A DNA stretch of 64,000 bases, taken from Myxococcales bacterium (GTDB taxonomy: Bacteria; Myxococcota_A; Polyangia; Polyangiales; Houyiibacteriaceae). The notes beneath the pieces were generated by a model that was not told the origin of the DNA, did no database searches, and was given only the letters and a program-made list of their open reading frames with translations. The translations under genes were made by a program, and so were the position numbers. Positions 34,037 through 44,418 of this stretch are shown one piece after another (positions within the stretch are counted from its first letter, which is position 1; the number at the start of each line of letters is the position of its first letter). The stretch covers positions 1-64,000 of the forward strand of contig JAHBWH010000010.1 in NCBI GenBank assembly GCA_019637115.1, given 5' to 3'.

Positions 34037-36400
34037 ATGTGGCTGCACCCGCTCCGGCGAAAGCTCTTCCGTGACCTGACGACCCTGAAGGGTCAGATCG
34101 TCACGATCGCGCTCGTCGTCGCGTGCGGGGTCGCCGCCCTCGTCACCATGCAGTCCGCGCTGCGCTCGCTGCGCGACGCCCGCGAGACCTTCTACGCCGC
34201 GAGCGCCTTCGCCGACGTCTTCGTGATGCTCCGCCGTGCGCCCGAGGCCGTCGGCGGACGGCTCGCCGACCTACCCGGCGTTCGCGCGGTCGACACCCGC
34301 GTGGTCGGGATGGGCACGATCCCGTTCGCCGATCGCTCGGAGCCGGCCCGCGTCACGGTCTCGTCGCTGCCCGGCAGCCTCGGTCGCCTCTACCTCCGCG
34401 AGGGCCGCCTGCCCGAGCCCGGTCGCAACGACGAGGTCGTCCTGAGCGACGCCTTCGCCGAAGCGAACGAGCTGCGGCCGGGAGCGCGCGTCCCGCTCGT
34501 GGTCGGCGGCGTGCGGCGCAACGTGCAGGTCGTCGGCGTCGGCCTCGGCCCCGAGCACGTGATCGTGATGAACGTCGGCGACATGGCCATGGACGCCAAG
34601 AAGAGCGGCGTCCTGTGGATGAACCGCGACGCCGCTGAGGCGGCCCTGGACCTCGGCGGCTCCTTCAACCAGGCCGTGCTCTCGACCGTCCCGGGCTTCG
34701 ACACGCGCGAGGTCATCGACGGCGTCGACGAGATCGTGCGCCGCTACGGGGGCCTCGGCGCCCACGACCGCGAGCGGCAGATGTCCGACTTCATGCTCTC
34801 GCAGGAGCTGATGCAGCTCGAGAACATGAGCGCCCAGATCCCGCCGCTCTTCTTGCTCGTCGCCGCTTTCCTGCTGCACGTCGTGCTGACGCGGCTCGTG
34901 CAGCTCCAGCGGGGGCAGATCGCCGCGCTCAAGGCGCTCGGCTACTTCAACCGCGAGATCCTCCAGCACTACCTCGAGCTCGCGAGCGTGATCGTCGTCC
35001 TCGGCGCGACGCTCGGCGTCGGCTTCGGCGCGTGGTTCACGCGAGAGATGATCGGCCTCTACGAGGAGTACTTCCGCTTCCCGACGCTGCGCGCGACGCT
35101 CGACCCCCAGACCGCGATCACGGCGATCCTCGTCGCGACCCTCGCCGGCGTCCTCGGCACCGTCACGAGCGTGCGCTCGGTCCTGAAGCTCACCCCCGCC
35201 GCCGCGATGCAGCCCCCCGCCCCCGCGCGTTATCGGCGCGGCCTGCTCGATATCGGCTTCTTCTCGCGGCTCATCGGCCCGTCCACCCGCATGATCCTGC
35301 GCGAGCTGCAGCGCCGGCCGCTGCGCGTCGCGCTCAGCGCGCTCGGCATCGGCGTGGCGGTGGGCCTGATGGTGGTCGCGCGCTTCTTCGGCGACGCGAT
35401 GGACTACCTCGTCGACGTACAGCTCCACGAGTCGCAGCGCTGGGACGCGCAGATCGCCTTCGCCGAGCCTCGCCCGCTGAGCGACCTCCGTGTCTTCGAG
35501 TCGATGCCGGGCGTCTTCCGCGTCCAAGGCCTGCGCGCCGTGCCGATCCGGATCGTCCACGAGCAGCGCTCGCGGCACATCTCCCTCTTCGGGCACTTCG
35601 GCGATCCCGAGCACGCGCTCCAGCGTGTCGTCGGCGCCGCCGGCGTGGCGTTCGAGATGCCCGCCGACGGCGTCTTGCTGACGGATACGCTCGGGGACCT
35701 GCTCGGGGTCGGCCCAGGAGACACCGTCACCCTCGAGATCCTCGAAGGTGATCGCCGGACCCTGCAGGTGCCCGTCGCCGGTCTCGTCGACGAGCTCTTC
35801 GGCCTGCAGGCGCACGCGAGCGCGGACACGCTCCACCGGTGGCTCGGGCAAGAGCCGAGCACAAGCCTCGCCCTCCTCTCGATCGACACCGCCCAGGCCG
35901 AGGCGCTCGACCGCCGCTTCGTCGCCCTTCCTGACGTGATCGGCGTCGCGCACATGGCGCGCGTCCTCCAGCAGTTCCGAGAGCAGAGCGCGCAGAACAT
36001 CGGCGTCTTCTCGCTCATCCTCACCCTCTTCGGCGCCGTCATCGCCGTCGGCGTCGTCTACAACAACGCCCGCGTCGCGCTCTCGATGCGCGAGCGCGAG
36101 CTCGCGAGCCTGCGGGTGCTCGGCTTCACCCGCGCCGAGATCAGCACGATCCTCCTCGGCGAGCTCGCGGTGCAGGTCTTCGCCGCGATCCCCATCGGGC
36201 TCGTCCTCGGGCGCGTTTTCTCCGAGGCGATGGCCAAGAACGTCGACCCCGAGATGTTCCGCTTCCCCGTGATCCTCAGCACGCAGACCTACGCCTTCGC
36301 GGCCGTCGTCACCCTGGCGAGCGCCTTCGTGAGCGCCCTGCTCGTCCGACGCAAGCTCGATCGCCTCGACCTCATCGGCGTCCTCAAGACGCGCGAGTGA
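34037..36400 (+). CDS. FtsX-type ABC transporter permease
   Basis: A 787-aa inner-membrane protein with two FtsX blocks. An N-terminal helix (GQIVTIALVVACGVAALVTM) leads to a MacB-like periplasmic part. Three helices follow, with LLVAAFLLHVVLTRL and QLQRGQIAALKALGYFNREI. A second helix-periplasmic-helix unit ends VALSMRERELASLRVLGFTR and KLDRLDLIGVLKTRE. This doubled arrangement is normal for large FtsX exporters. With the ATPase and HlyD adaptor it should form a MacAB-like efflux or lipoprotein-handling machine. Substrate unknown. Confidence 0.93.
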   Translation: MWLHPLRRKLFRDLTTLKGQIVTIALVVACGVAALVTMQSALRSLRDARETFYAASAFADVFVMLRRAPEAVGGRLADLPGVRAVDTRVVGMGTIPFADRSEPARVTVSSLPGSLGRLYLREGRLPEPGRNDEVVLSDAFAEANELRPGARVPLVVGGVRRNVQVVGVGLGPEHVIVMNVGDMAMDAKKSGVLWMNRDAAEAALDLGGSFNQAVLSTVPGFDTREVIDGVDEIVRRYGGLGAHDRERQMSDFMLSQELMQLENMSAQIPPLFLLVAAFLLHVVLTRLVQLQRGQIAALKALGYFNREILQHYLELASVIVVLGATLGVGFGAWFTREMIGLYEEYFRFPTLRATLDPQTAITAILVATLAGVLGTVTSVRSVLKLTPAAAMQPPAPARYRRGLLDIGFFSRLIGPSTRMILRELQRRPLRVALSALGIGVAVGLMVVARFFGDAMDYLVDVQLHESQRWDAQIAFAEPRPLSDLRVFESMPGVFRVQGLRAVPIRIVHEQRSRHISLFGHFGDPEHALQRVVGAAGVAFEMPADGVLLTDTLGDLLGVGPGDTVTLEILEGDRRTLQVPVAGLVDELFGLQAHASADTLHRWLGQEPSTSLALLSIDTAQAEALDRRFVALPDVIGVAHMARVLQQFREQSAQNIGVFSLILTLFGAVIAVGVVYNNARVALSMRERELASLRVLGFTRAEISTILLGELAVQVFAAIPIGLVLGRVFSEAMAKNVDPEMFRFPVILSTQTYAFAAVVTLASAFVSALLVRRKLDRLDLIGVLKTRE

Positions 36401-36404
36401 AGCC

Positions 36405-37625
36405 ATGATCCAACCGAAGACCCGCAAGCTCCTCTCCCGCATCGGCACCGCGCTCTTCCTGGGCGCCGTCGCCGCGCTCATCGTGGTCGCCTCGCTGCCC
36501 AAGCCGATCCCCGTCGACGTCGTGACCGTCGCGCGCGGCGCGCTCGAGGTCACGGTCGACGAGGACGGCACGACGCGCGTGAAGGACCGCTACGTCGTCA
36601 GCGCGCCCCTCGCGGGCACGCTCGGTCGACCCGAGCTCCGCGCGGGCGATCCCGTCAGCGAGGGCTCGGTGATGGCGCGAGTCGAGCCGATGGCCCCGCA
36701 GCTCCTCGACGACCGCAGCCGCGTCCAGGCCGAAGCGCGTCTCGCCGCCGCGCTCGCGGCGCAGCGCCAAGCGCGCGCGTCCGTCGCGCGCGCGGAGGCC
36801 GCCGTCGAGCTCGCGACCTCGACGGGTGCGCGGCAGCGGCAGCTCGCCGAGAGCGGCGGCGTCGCAGCGGCGACCCTCGACCAGACCCGCTTCGAGGCGC
36901 GCGCGCGCGCGGAGGAGCTCACGAGCGCGCGCTTCGGCGTGCGGGTCGCCGATTACGAGGTCCGCATGGCGCAGGCGGTGCTCGGGCGCGTCCCCGAGGC
37001 GCGCGGGCGCAAGCCGCCGGACGAGCCCGCGGAGCAGCTCGAGATCCCGTCGCCGATCGAGGGGCGCGTGCTGCGCGTGCTGCAGACGAGCGAGGGCGTG
37101 GTCCAGCCGGGCACCCCGCTCTTCGAGGTCGGCGACCCCGGCGCGCTCGAGGTGGTGATCGACGTGCTCACGGCCGACGCGGTGCAGATCGCGCCCGGCG
37201 CGCACGTCGAGCTGCTGCGTTGGGGCGGTGCGCCGCTCGAGGGCCGGGTGCAGCGCATCGAGCCGAGCGCCTTCACCCGCGTCAGCGCGCTCGGGGTCGA
37301 AGAGCAGCGCGTCAACGTCGTGGTCGAGATCGTCTCGCCGCGCGAGCAGTGGGAGGCGCTCGGGGACGGCTTCCGCATCGAGGCGCGCATCCGCGTTTGG
37401 CGCGAAGAGGAGATCGTGCGCGTCCCCGCCAGCGCGCTCTTCCGCAGCGGAGACGACTGGGCCGTCTACGTCGTCGAGGACGAGCTCGCGACCCGTCGCG
37501 TGGTCCAGATCGGCCGCCGCAACGGCTTCGAGGCTCAGATCCTCGAGGGACTTCGAGAGGGCGAGGCGATCATCGTCCACCCGAGCGACCAGCTCACCGA
37601 GGGGACGCGCGTCCGGGTGCGCTGA
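36405..37625 (+). CDS. HlyD-family periplasmic adaptor
   Basis: A 406-aa membrane-fusion protein with one N-terminal helix (IGTALFLGAVAALIVVAS). A barrel/lipoyl half (GTTRVKDRYVVSAPLAGTLG) comes next, then an alpha-helical hairpin with coiled-coil Ala/Arg repeats (RVQAEARLAAALAAQRQA), the second lipoyl half (IPSPIEGRVLRVLQTSEGVV) and the terminal beta domain (RVPASALFRSGDDWAVYVV). It links the FtsX transporter to an outer-membrane factor, which is not in the window. It is spaced 4 bases from the permease gene, so it is co-transcribed. Confidence 0.94.
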   Translation: MIQPKTRKLLSRIGTALFLGAVAALIVVASLPKPIPVDVVTVARGALEVTVDEDGTTRVKDRYVVSAPLAGTLGRPELRAGDPVSEGSVMARVEPMAPQLLDDRSRVQAEARLAAALAAQRQARASVARAEAAVELATSTGARQRQLAESGGVAAATLDQTRFEARARAEELTSARFGVRVADYEVRMAQAVLGRVPEARGRKPPDEPAEQLEIPSPIEGRVLRVLQTSEGVVQPGTPLFEVGDPGALEVVIDVLTADAVQIAPGAHVELLRWGGAPLEGRVQRIEPSAFTRVSALGVEEQRVNVVVEIVSPREQWEALGDGFRIEARIRVWREEEIVRVPASALFRSGDDWAVYVVEDELATRRVVQIGRRNGFEAQILEGLREGEAIIVHPSDQLTEGTRVRVR

Positions 37626-37765
37626 CCGTAGAGCGAGGACGCTCGACCCGAGCCACGGGTGAGTGCGCCGACCGGAGAGCGAGCTCGATCGACCCGAGCC
37701 GCGTGCGCGGGTACGCCGACCGAAGAGAACGCCCGACCCGCGCGACGACGCCGCCTCGCGCCGCC
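37624..37765. repeat. Degenerate 46-48-bp tandem repeats after the efflux operon
   Basis: Three units start GACCG(T/G/A)AGAG at 37624, 37670 and 37718. Units 1 and 2 continue with a shared CGACCCGAGCC and a GTGCGCC- or GTACGCC-like end; unit 3 shares only a shorter CGACCCG. They fill the gap between the HlyD gene and the next lipoprotein. No gene or hairpin explains them. Confidence 0.6.
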
Positions 37766-37825
37766 AACCGCGCGCGCCAGCCGTGCGGCGCCGGAACGTG
37801 CGATGCTCCCGCGTGGAGGGGCCGG

Positions 37826-40066
<2,241 letters not shown>

Positions 40067-40073
40067 CGCTCGG

Positions 40074-41051
40074 TCAGGGGATGAGCAGGGTCGAGCCCGT
40101 GGTGGTGCGGGACTCGAGCGCTTCGTGACACGCGCGGGCGTCGGCGAGGGCGAAGCGTTGACCGACGTGCACCTTCACGGCCCCGCGGGCGACCACGTCG
40201 AAGAGGCGACCGGCGCTCAGCTCGAGCTCCTCGCGCGTCGCGACGTAGTCGAAGAGCGACGCGCGCGTGTAGTAGAGCGAGCCCTTGCGCGCGAGCGTCA
40301 TCGGGTCGAAGGGCCCCGGCGCGCCGGAGGCGTTCCCGAAGCCGACGAGCATCCCCCGGCGAGAGAGGCAGTCGAGGCTCGCGTCGAAGGTCGAGCGGCC
40401 GACGCTGTCGTAGACCACGGGCACGCCTTCTCCTTCGGTCAGCGCGCGCACCCGCGCCGCGACGTCCTCGTGGGTGTAGTCGATCACCTCCGCGCAGCCG
40501 TTGTCGCGCGCGAGCGCGGCCTTCTCCGCGCTGCTCGTCGTCCCGATCACCCGCACCCCGAGGTGATGGAGCCACTGCGCGGCGAGCAGGCCGACGCCCC
40601 CCGCGATCGCGTGCCAGAGCACGGTCATGCCTGGCTTCACGGCGAAGGTGCGGTGGATCAGGTACTCGACCGTCATCCCCTTCAGCAGCGACGCCGCCGC
40701 GACCTCTTCGGAGATCCCCTCGGGCAGCTTCACGAGCCGTCCGGCGTCGACGTTGCGTGCCTCCGCGTAGCTCCCCGGCCCGGCCACGTAGGCGACGCGA
40801 TCGCCGACGACGACCTCGCTCACCTCTCCACCGACCGCCTCCACGACACCAGCGCCTTCGGTGCCGAGGCCGTGTGGCATGGAGGGCAGCGGGTAGAGGC
40901 CGCTCCGGTGGTACGTGTCGATGAAGTTCACCCCGATGGCACGGTGCCGGACGCGCGCCTCGCGCGGGCCTGGCTCGGGTAGCTCGACGTCCTCGACCCT
41001 CAGCACCTCGGGGCCTCCGGCCTGGTGAGCACGAACGGCGCGGATTTTCAT
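40074..41051 (-). CDS. NADPH:quinone oxidoreductase (QOR-type MDR)
   Basis: A 325-aa medium-chain reductase without structural zinc: GVNFIDTYHRSGLYPLP near residue 40 (the quinone-reductase motif), GTEGAGVVEAVG and NADPH-binding AIAGGVGLLAAQWLHHLG. The C-terminus ESRTTTGSTLLIP is typical. It should reduce quinones or enones using NADPH. It is convergent with the lipoprotein gene upstream (7 bases apart) and a single gene on its strand. Confidence 0.94.
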   Translation of the reverse strand: MKIRAVRAHQAGGPEVLRVEDVELPEPGPREARVRHRAIGVNFIDTYHRSGLYPLPSMPHGLGTEGAGVVEAVGGEVSEVVVGDRVAYVAGPGSYAEARNVDAGRLVKLPEGISEEVAAASLLKGMTVEYLIHRTFAVKPGMTVLWHAIAGGVGLLAAQWLHHLGVRVIGTTSSAEKAALARDNGCAEVIDYTHEDVAARVRALTEGEGVPVVYDSVGRSTFDASLDCLSRRGMLVGFGNASGAPGPFDPMTLARKGSLYYTRASLFDYVATREELELSAGRLFDVVARGAVKVHVGQRFALADARACHEALESRTTTGSTLLIP

Positions 41052-41129
41052 GCGCGCGATGCTGCCACGCGGGGCCGCGACCGCTCAACTCGCGTCGACC
41101 CCGCTTCGCCGACGTGACAGCCTCAACCG

Positions 41130-41648
41130 ATGCACCGCGGCTCCTCTCGAATCACCGACGGCGCTCGGTTTCTCAACGTCGACCTGGATCTTCGTGGGCC
41201 GCGCGACGTGCTCGACCACTGGGTCGAGGCGCTCCGGCCCACCCTCTTCGTGCTGGAAGCACCTCGCAGCGCCGAGGACACGCTCGTGCGGCTCGAGCTG
41301 TGTCGAGAGGTGTGCGGCGCCGAGGCAGCTCGTCTCGACACCACGCTCGCCGAGATCCTCGACGCGATCTCGCGAGCGCGTGAGGACGCTGCGCTCGCGA
41401 GCTCGGCGAGCGCGCCCGGCCTCGCGCTCGCGTACCCGCCGAGCGGGCCCGACGATGCGCTCACGAGCTCGTCAGGCGCGCCCGACGGCGTCGAGATCAC
41501 GCTCTCCATCGGCGTGGACGCCTCTCCCGTACGGGAGACGAGCGTCGTCATCGCGCCCCGACACCTCGTCGCCGCCGCCCGGCTCGGCTGCGCGCTCGAG
41601 CTGACGATCTATCCCGCCACCTCCGTGGACGTGCGCGCGGAGGCTTGA
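41130..41648 (+). CDS. Hypothetical protein (172 aa)
   Basis: A 172-aa soluble protein of unknown family. It has a beta start (FLNVDLDLRGPRDVLDHWVE), an Ala/Arg-rich helix (RLDTTLAEILDAISRAREDA), an acidic Ser/Gly linker and a beta C-terminus (GVEITLSIGVDASPVRETS). There is no signal peptide or motif. It is divergent from the quinone reductase gene by 78 bases, with convergent spacing of 31 bases to the SLH gene. Codon use is like the neighbours, so the frame is likely real. Confidence 0.6.
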   Translation: MHRGSSRITDGARFLNVDLDLRGPRDVLDHWVEALRPTLFVLEAPRSAEDTLVRLELCREVCGAEAARLDTTLAEILDAISRAREDAALASSASAPGLALAYPPSGPDDALTSSSGAPDGVEITLSIGVDASPVRETSVVIAPRHLVAAARLGCALELTIYPATSVDVRAEA

Positions 41649-41679
41649 GCCGCGCGCCCGACCGGTTCCGTTCGAACGG

Positions 41680-42987
41680 TCAAGGGATGCGGTTGCAGTG
41701 CCCGTAGTATTGCCGGCACTCGCGCGGCGCGGTGTCGCGCGCCGCGTTGTTGCAGTCGTGATTGGAGACCCCCACGCCCGTCACGCGGTCGGGGCAATGA
41801 TTCAGCCCTGCGGGGGCGTTGCGGAACGAGCATCGGCACCGAAAGGTGCGAGCGCGCGACATGGCCAGGGCGCGGATCCCGCGGCCCATCTGGTCCCACC
41901 CGGCGTGGATGAGGTTCCAGGCGAGACGGGCGAGCGGCGCGAAGCAACCACCCCAGCCGGCCACCGCGATGCCGACGCTGCCGCCGATGAAGCCGACCAC
42001 CGGAGCCGAGGCCGCCGCCGCGGGCAGCGCGCCGACCCCGGTCGCGCCTGCCGCGGTCCAGAGCGAGGCGAGGCCGGCGGCTGCGAACCCGGCCGCGACG
42101 CCGTAGACGACGCCGTCGACGCACGCGAAGAATGGCGTCTGTGTGCCGCGCGACGCCACCACGACCTCGCTCGTGACGTCGCGCGCCGTCGCGACGCCCC
42201 AGTTCGCCGTCGCGAAGAGCGCGTAGAAGACGTACGACGCGACGTGGGCGCGGCTCGCCGCGGTCGTGGGCCGCAGCAGCGTCCCCGCGGGCGCGTGGAG
42301 CGGTAGGTTCGCGAAGAAGCCCGCCTGGTCGCCGTTGGCGACCGCGCCACGCGCCCACCCGGCCACGTCGCCGGCGTCGTCGTAGTGATTCTCCGTGAGC
42401 GCCCAGCTTCCACCTGCGAGCCTCAGCCCATTGGCGAGCGCGACCACCACCTCGACTCGGGTGATCGTCTGATCTGGCCGGAAGTCGCCCTCCGGGTAGC
42501 CGCGCATGAACCCTGCGGCGTGGGCGCGCCGAATGGCCGTCGACGCCCAATGAGACGCGGGCACGTCTCGAAAGCTCGTCGCCGACGGGGTAACCGAGCG
42601 CGCGAAGGCGTTGGTCACCATCGCGGCGAACTGCGCGCGCGTCACCGCGGCGTTCGGTTGAAAGGTCCCGTCGGGGAATCCGCTGATGATCTCCCGGTTG
42701 AAGAGGAACTCGATCTCGTGCGCGGCCGCGTGCCCTGCGATGTCTCGGAGGACGCCGCGCGAGGCGGTGAAGACCTCGATCTCGTCGAGCACCGGGGGCT
42801 CGGGAGCGTCCGCGTTCGTCGTCTCGGCCGGGTCGAGCGGGGTTGGCGCGTCGTCGAGCTCGTGAGGCGAGGCGTCGCCGACGCCCGCGTCCAAGTCGAT
42901 GCCCGGAGCTGGCGCGGCGACGCACGCGACCATCGTCAGACAGACGAACCAAAGGTAAGCGCGCAGCGGTCGTTCGGGGTGGGTCAT
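41680..42987 (-). CDS. SLH-domain lipoprotein with glycine-rich hydrophobic and Cys-rich C-terminus
   Basis: A 435-aa lipoprotein; lipobox MVAC, Cys22. A Pro/Asp linker leads to three SLH repeats (about 80-255: IISGFPDGTFQPNAAVTRAQ, FMRGYPEGDFRPDQTITRVE, then a weaker third). Next comes a glycine/alanine hydrophobic hairpin (about 290-345, e.g. GVVYGVAAGFAAAGLASLW) and a short Cys-rich end (FRCRCSFRNAPAGLNHCP, NHDCNNAARDTAPRECRQ, YGHC). SLH domains bind secondary cell-wall polymers or envelope glycans. The tail resembles small modules I associate with myxobacterial surface or toxin-like proteins, but I cannot name it. It ends convergently with the 172-aa gene. Confidence 0.85.
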   Translation of the reverse strand: MTHPERPLRAYLWFVCLTMVACVAAPAPGIDLDAGVGDASPHELDDAPTPLDPAETTNADAPEPPVLDEIEVFTASRGVLRDIAGHAAAHEIEFLFNREIISGFPDGTFQPNAAVTRAQFAAMVTNAFARSVTPSATSFRDVPASHWASTAIRRAHAAGFMRGYPEGDFRPDQTITRVEVVVALANGLRLAGGSWALTENHYDDAGDVAGWARGAVANGDQAGFFANLPLHAPAGTLLRPTTAASRAHVASYVFYALFATANWGVATARDVTSEVVVASRGTQTPFFACVDGVVYGVAAGFAAAGLASLWTAAGATGVGALPAAAASAPVVGFIGGSVGIAVAGWGGCFAPLARLAWNLIHAGWDQMGRGIRALAMSRARTFRCRCSFRNAPAGLNHCPDRVTGVGVSNHDCNNAARDTAPRECRQYYGHCNRIP

Positions 42988-43410
42988 GCGACGAAGCTCT
43001 GCAGCACATGTGCCACCGACGCCGTCATCGGCTTACATCTGATACGTCCTCGGCGACCCTCGAGATGTCTGGTGATTCATCCGTAATCGGCACGCCATCC
43101 CCCGATTCATCGTCGCGCCGAGCCCACGTGGGCGGCCACGGTGAACGCCACTCCGAAACGCTCGGGAGCTCGAGAGTCTCCAGCGCTCGAGGTGCTCACG
43201 CCCGCGACCTCGTGAGCCGAGACTCCGCGTTCAGCCACCCACACCCATCGATCACGGAGCGCGTCGCTCGCTCGACGTGTAGCGGCCACACTCGCGAGCC
43301 CGCGAGCCTGGACGCTCGTGACCACCATGCCGCTGACGCGCACGAGGTCGCGGAGGGCGGGGCCCTGGACAGCCTCGGTCAGATCCGTCGAGCCCGGCGC
43401 GGCCGCGGGC
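42988..43410. other. Region with one weak reading frame
   Basis: These 423 bases lie between the SLH lipoprotein and the protease, both on the minus strand. The only plausible coding is a 78-codon minus frame at 43107-43343. The remainder has no gene-like composition and no strong hairpin. Confidence 0.4.
43107..43343 (-). CDS. Possible small protein or 3' remnant
   Basis: A 78-codon frame from GTG 43343. The translation GMVVTSVQARGLASVAATRR, then DRWVWVAERG, looks protein-like, and the same frame stays open upstream with coherent text (LTEAVQGPALRDLVRVSG) that overlaps the protease stop without a start codon. It may therefore be a remnant of an older gene cut by the protease gene, or noise. 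No family is recognised. Confidence 0.25.
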   Translation of the reverse strand: MRVSGMVVTSVQARGLASVAATRRASDALRDRWVWVAERGVSAHEVAGVSTSSAGDSRAPERFGVAFTVAAHVGSARR

Positions 43411-44289
43411 TCAACGCGCAGCGGCCAACGCGCGCGGGAGCGCCGTCGTCACGCCTACCCCGAGCGCCGGATGGCTGCCGCCGTGGACGAGCGCGCGGAG
43501 GCGACCCGCGCGGTCCAGGACGGGCGAGCCCGAGTTGCCAGGGACGATGGGGCAGCCGGAGAGCCAACCGACGCGCTGCGCGTTCGCGCCGAGCTGCCGC
43601 ACGGCCCCATCGGCGGTCTCGGCGCGGCAGAGGCGCGCATCGAGCGCGTGCTGGCTGTCGTAGATCGGGTGCGGCGTCACGGAGACCACGGTGACGATCG
43701 TGCCCGGCGACACGGGCGCCGCCTCGATGGGTGCGCTCGGGCGGTCGATGGGGCGCGCGAGGGTGATGAGCGCCCAATCCTCGAGGAGCACGTCGTCGTC
43801 GAGGTCGGGGTCGACCGCCTCGACCCGCGCGCACGCGGCGGCCTCGGCGCCGTGGGTCACGGTGGCCGGGAAAGCGACCCACGCCCCCTCGCAGCGCGCG
43901 CCCGCGCCGCGCTCGGGTCCGGTGAGACAATGACTCGCGGTCAGCACGCGATCGGGCGCGACCAGCGTCCCCGTGCAGCGCGCGGGCCGCACGACCCCGA
44001 GCAGGTCGACCGCCTCTCCGGGGAAGACCACGAGCCCGACCGAGGGCGGGCAGCCTCCTGGCGCGGCGCAGCGAACGACGAGCTCGGCGGCCTCGCGCGG
44101 CCGGCTCACTTCGAGCGGCCCGCTCTCTTCGATCGGCGCCCTCGTCTCTGTCGCGATCACTTCTGCCATGTTCGGCTCGTCGCGCGCGCCCGCGGCGGGC
44201 GCCGTCGACGCACCCGAGGGCGGCCTGGAGGCTCCGCACCCCATGGCCGCGACCAGCAGGACGAAGAGGCGCGGCGAGGAGAGCGGCAC
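43411..44289 (-). CDS. Trypsin-like serine protease lipoprotein
   Basis: A 292-aa secreted S1-family protease. The signal peptide ends AAMGC with Cys18. Catalytic residues are visible: His120 in LTASHC, Asp171 in EDWALI and Ser253 in GNSGSPV, with a Cys pair framing the serine region. The GTG start at 44289 gives the signal peptide cleanly; the longer frame from 44346 does not. It is expected in the outer membrane or periplasm, with unknown substrate, and could process surface proteins. The single gene is followed by a 129-base gap to the next one. Confidence 0.9.
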   Translation of the reverse strand: MPLSSPRLFVLLVAAMGCGASRPPSGASTAPAAGARDEPNMAEVIATETRAPIEESGPLEVSRPREAAELVVRCAAPGGCPPSVGLVVFPGEAVDLLGVVRPARCTGTLVAPDRVLTASHCLTGPERGAGARCEGAWVAFPATVTHGAEAAACARVEAVDPDLDDDVLLEDWALITLARPIDRPSAPIEAAPVSPGTIVTVVSVTPHPIYDSQHALDARLCRAETADGAVRQLGANAQRVGWLSGCPIVPGNSGSPVLDRAGRLRALVHGGSHPALGVGVTTALPRALAAAR

Positions 44290-44418
44290 CCTTACATCCT
44301 GAGGACACCGCGGAGCGCCAGCAAGCTCGACCCCCGCGAGCGCCATCGAACGTGGCGCTCCGCACTCGTAAGATGCTTCGAAGCGGTCGGCCCCCTCGAG
44401 CGCCCTCGAGCGTCGCCC

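Noticed and set aside
37624..37765. CRISPR-like array
   Set aside because: Only three diverged units, no unique spacers of constant size and no cas genes.
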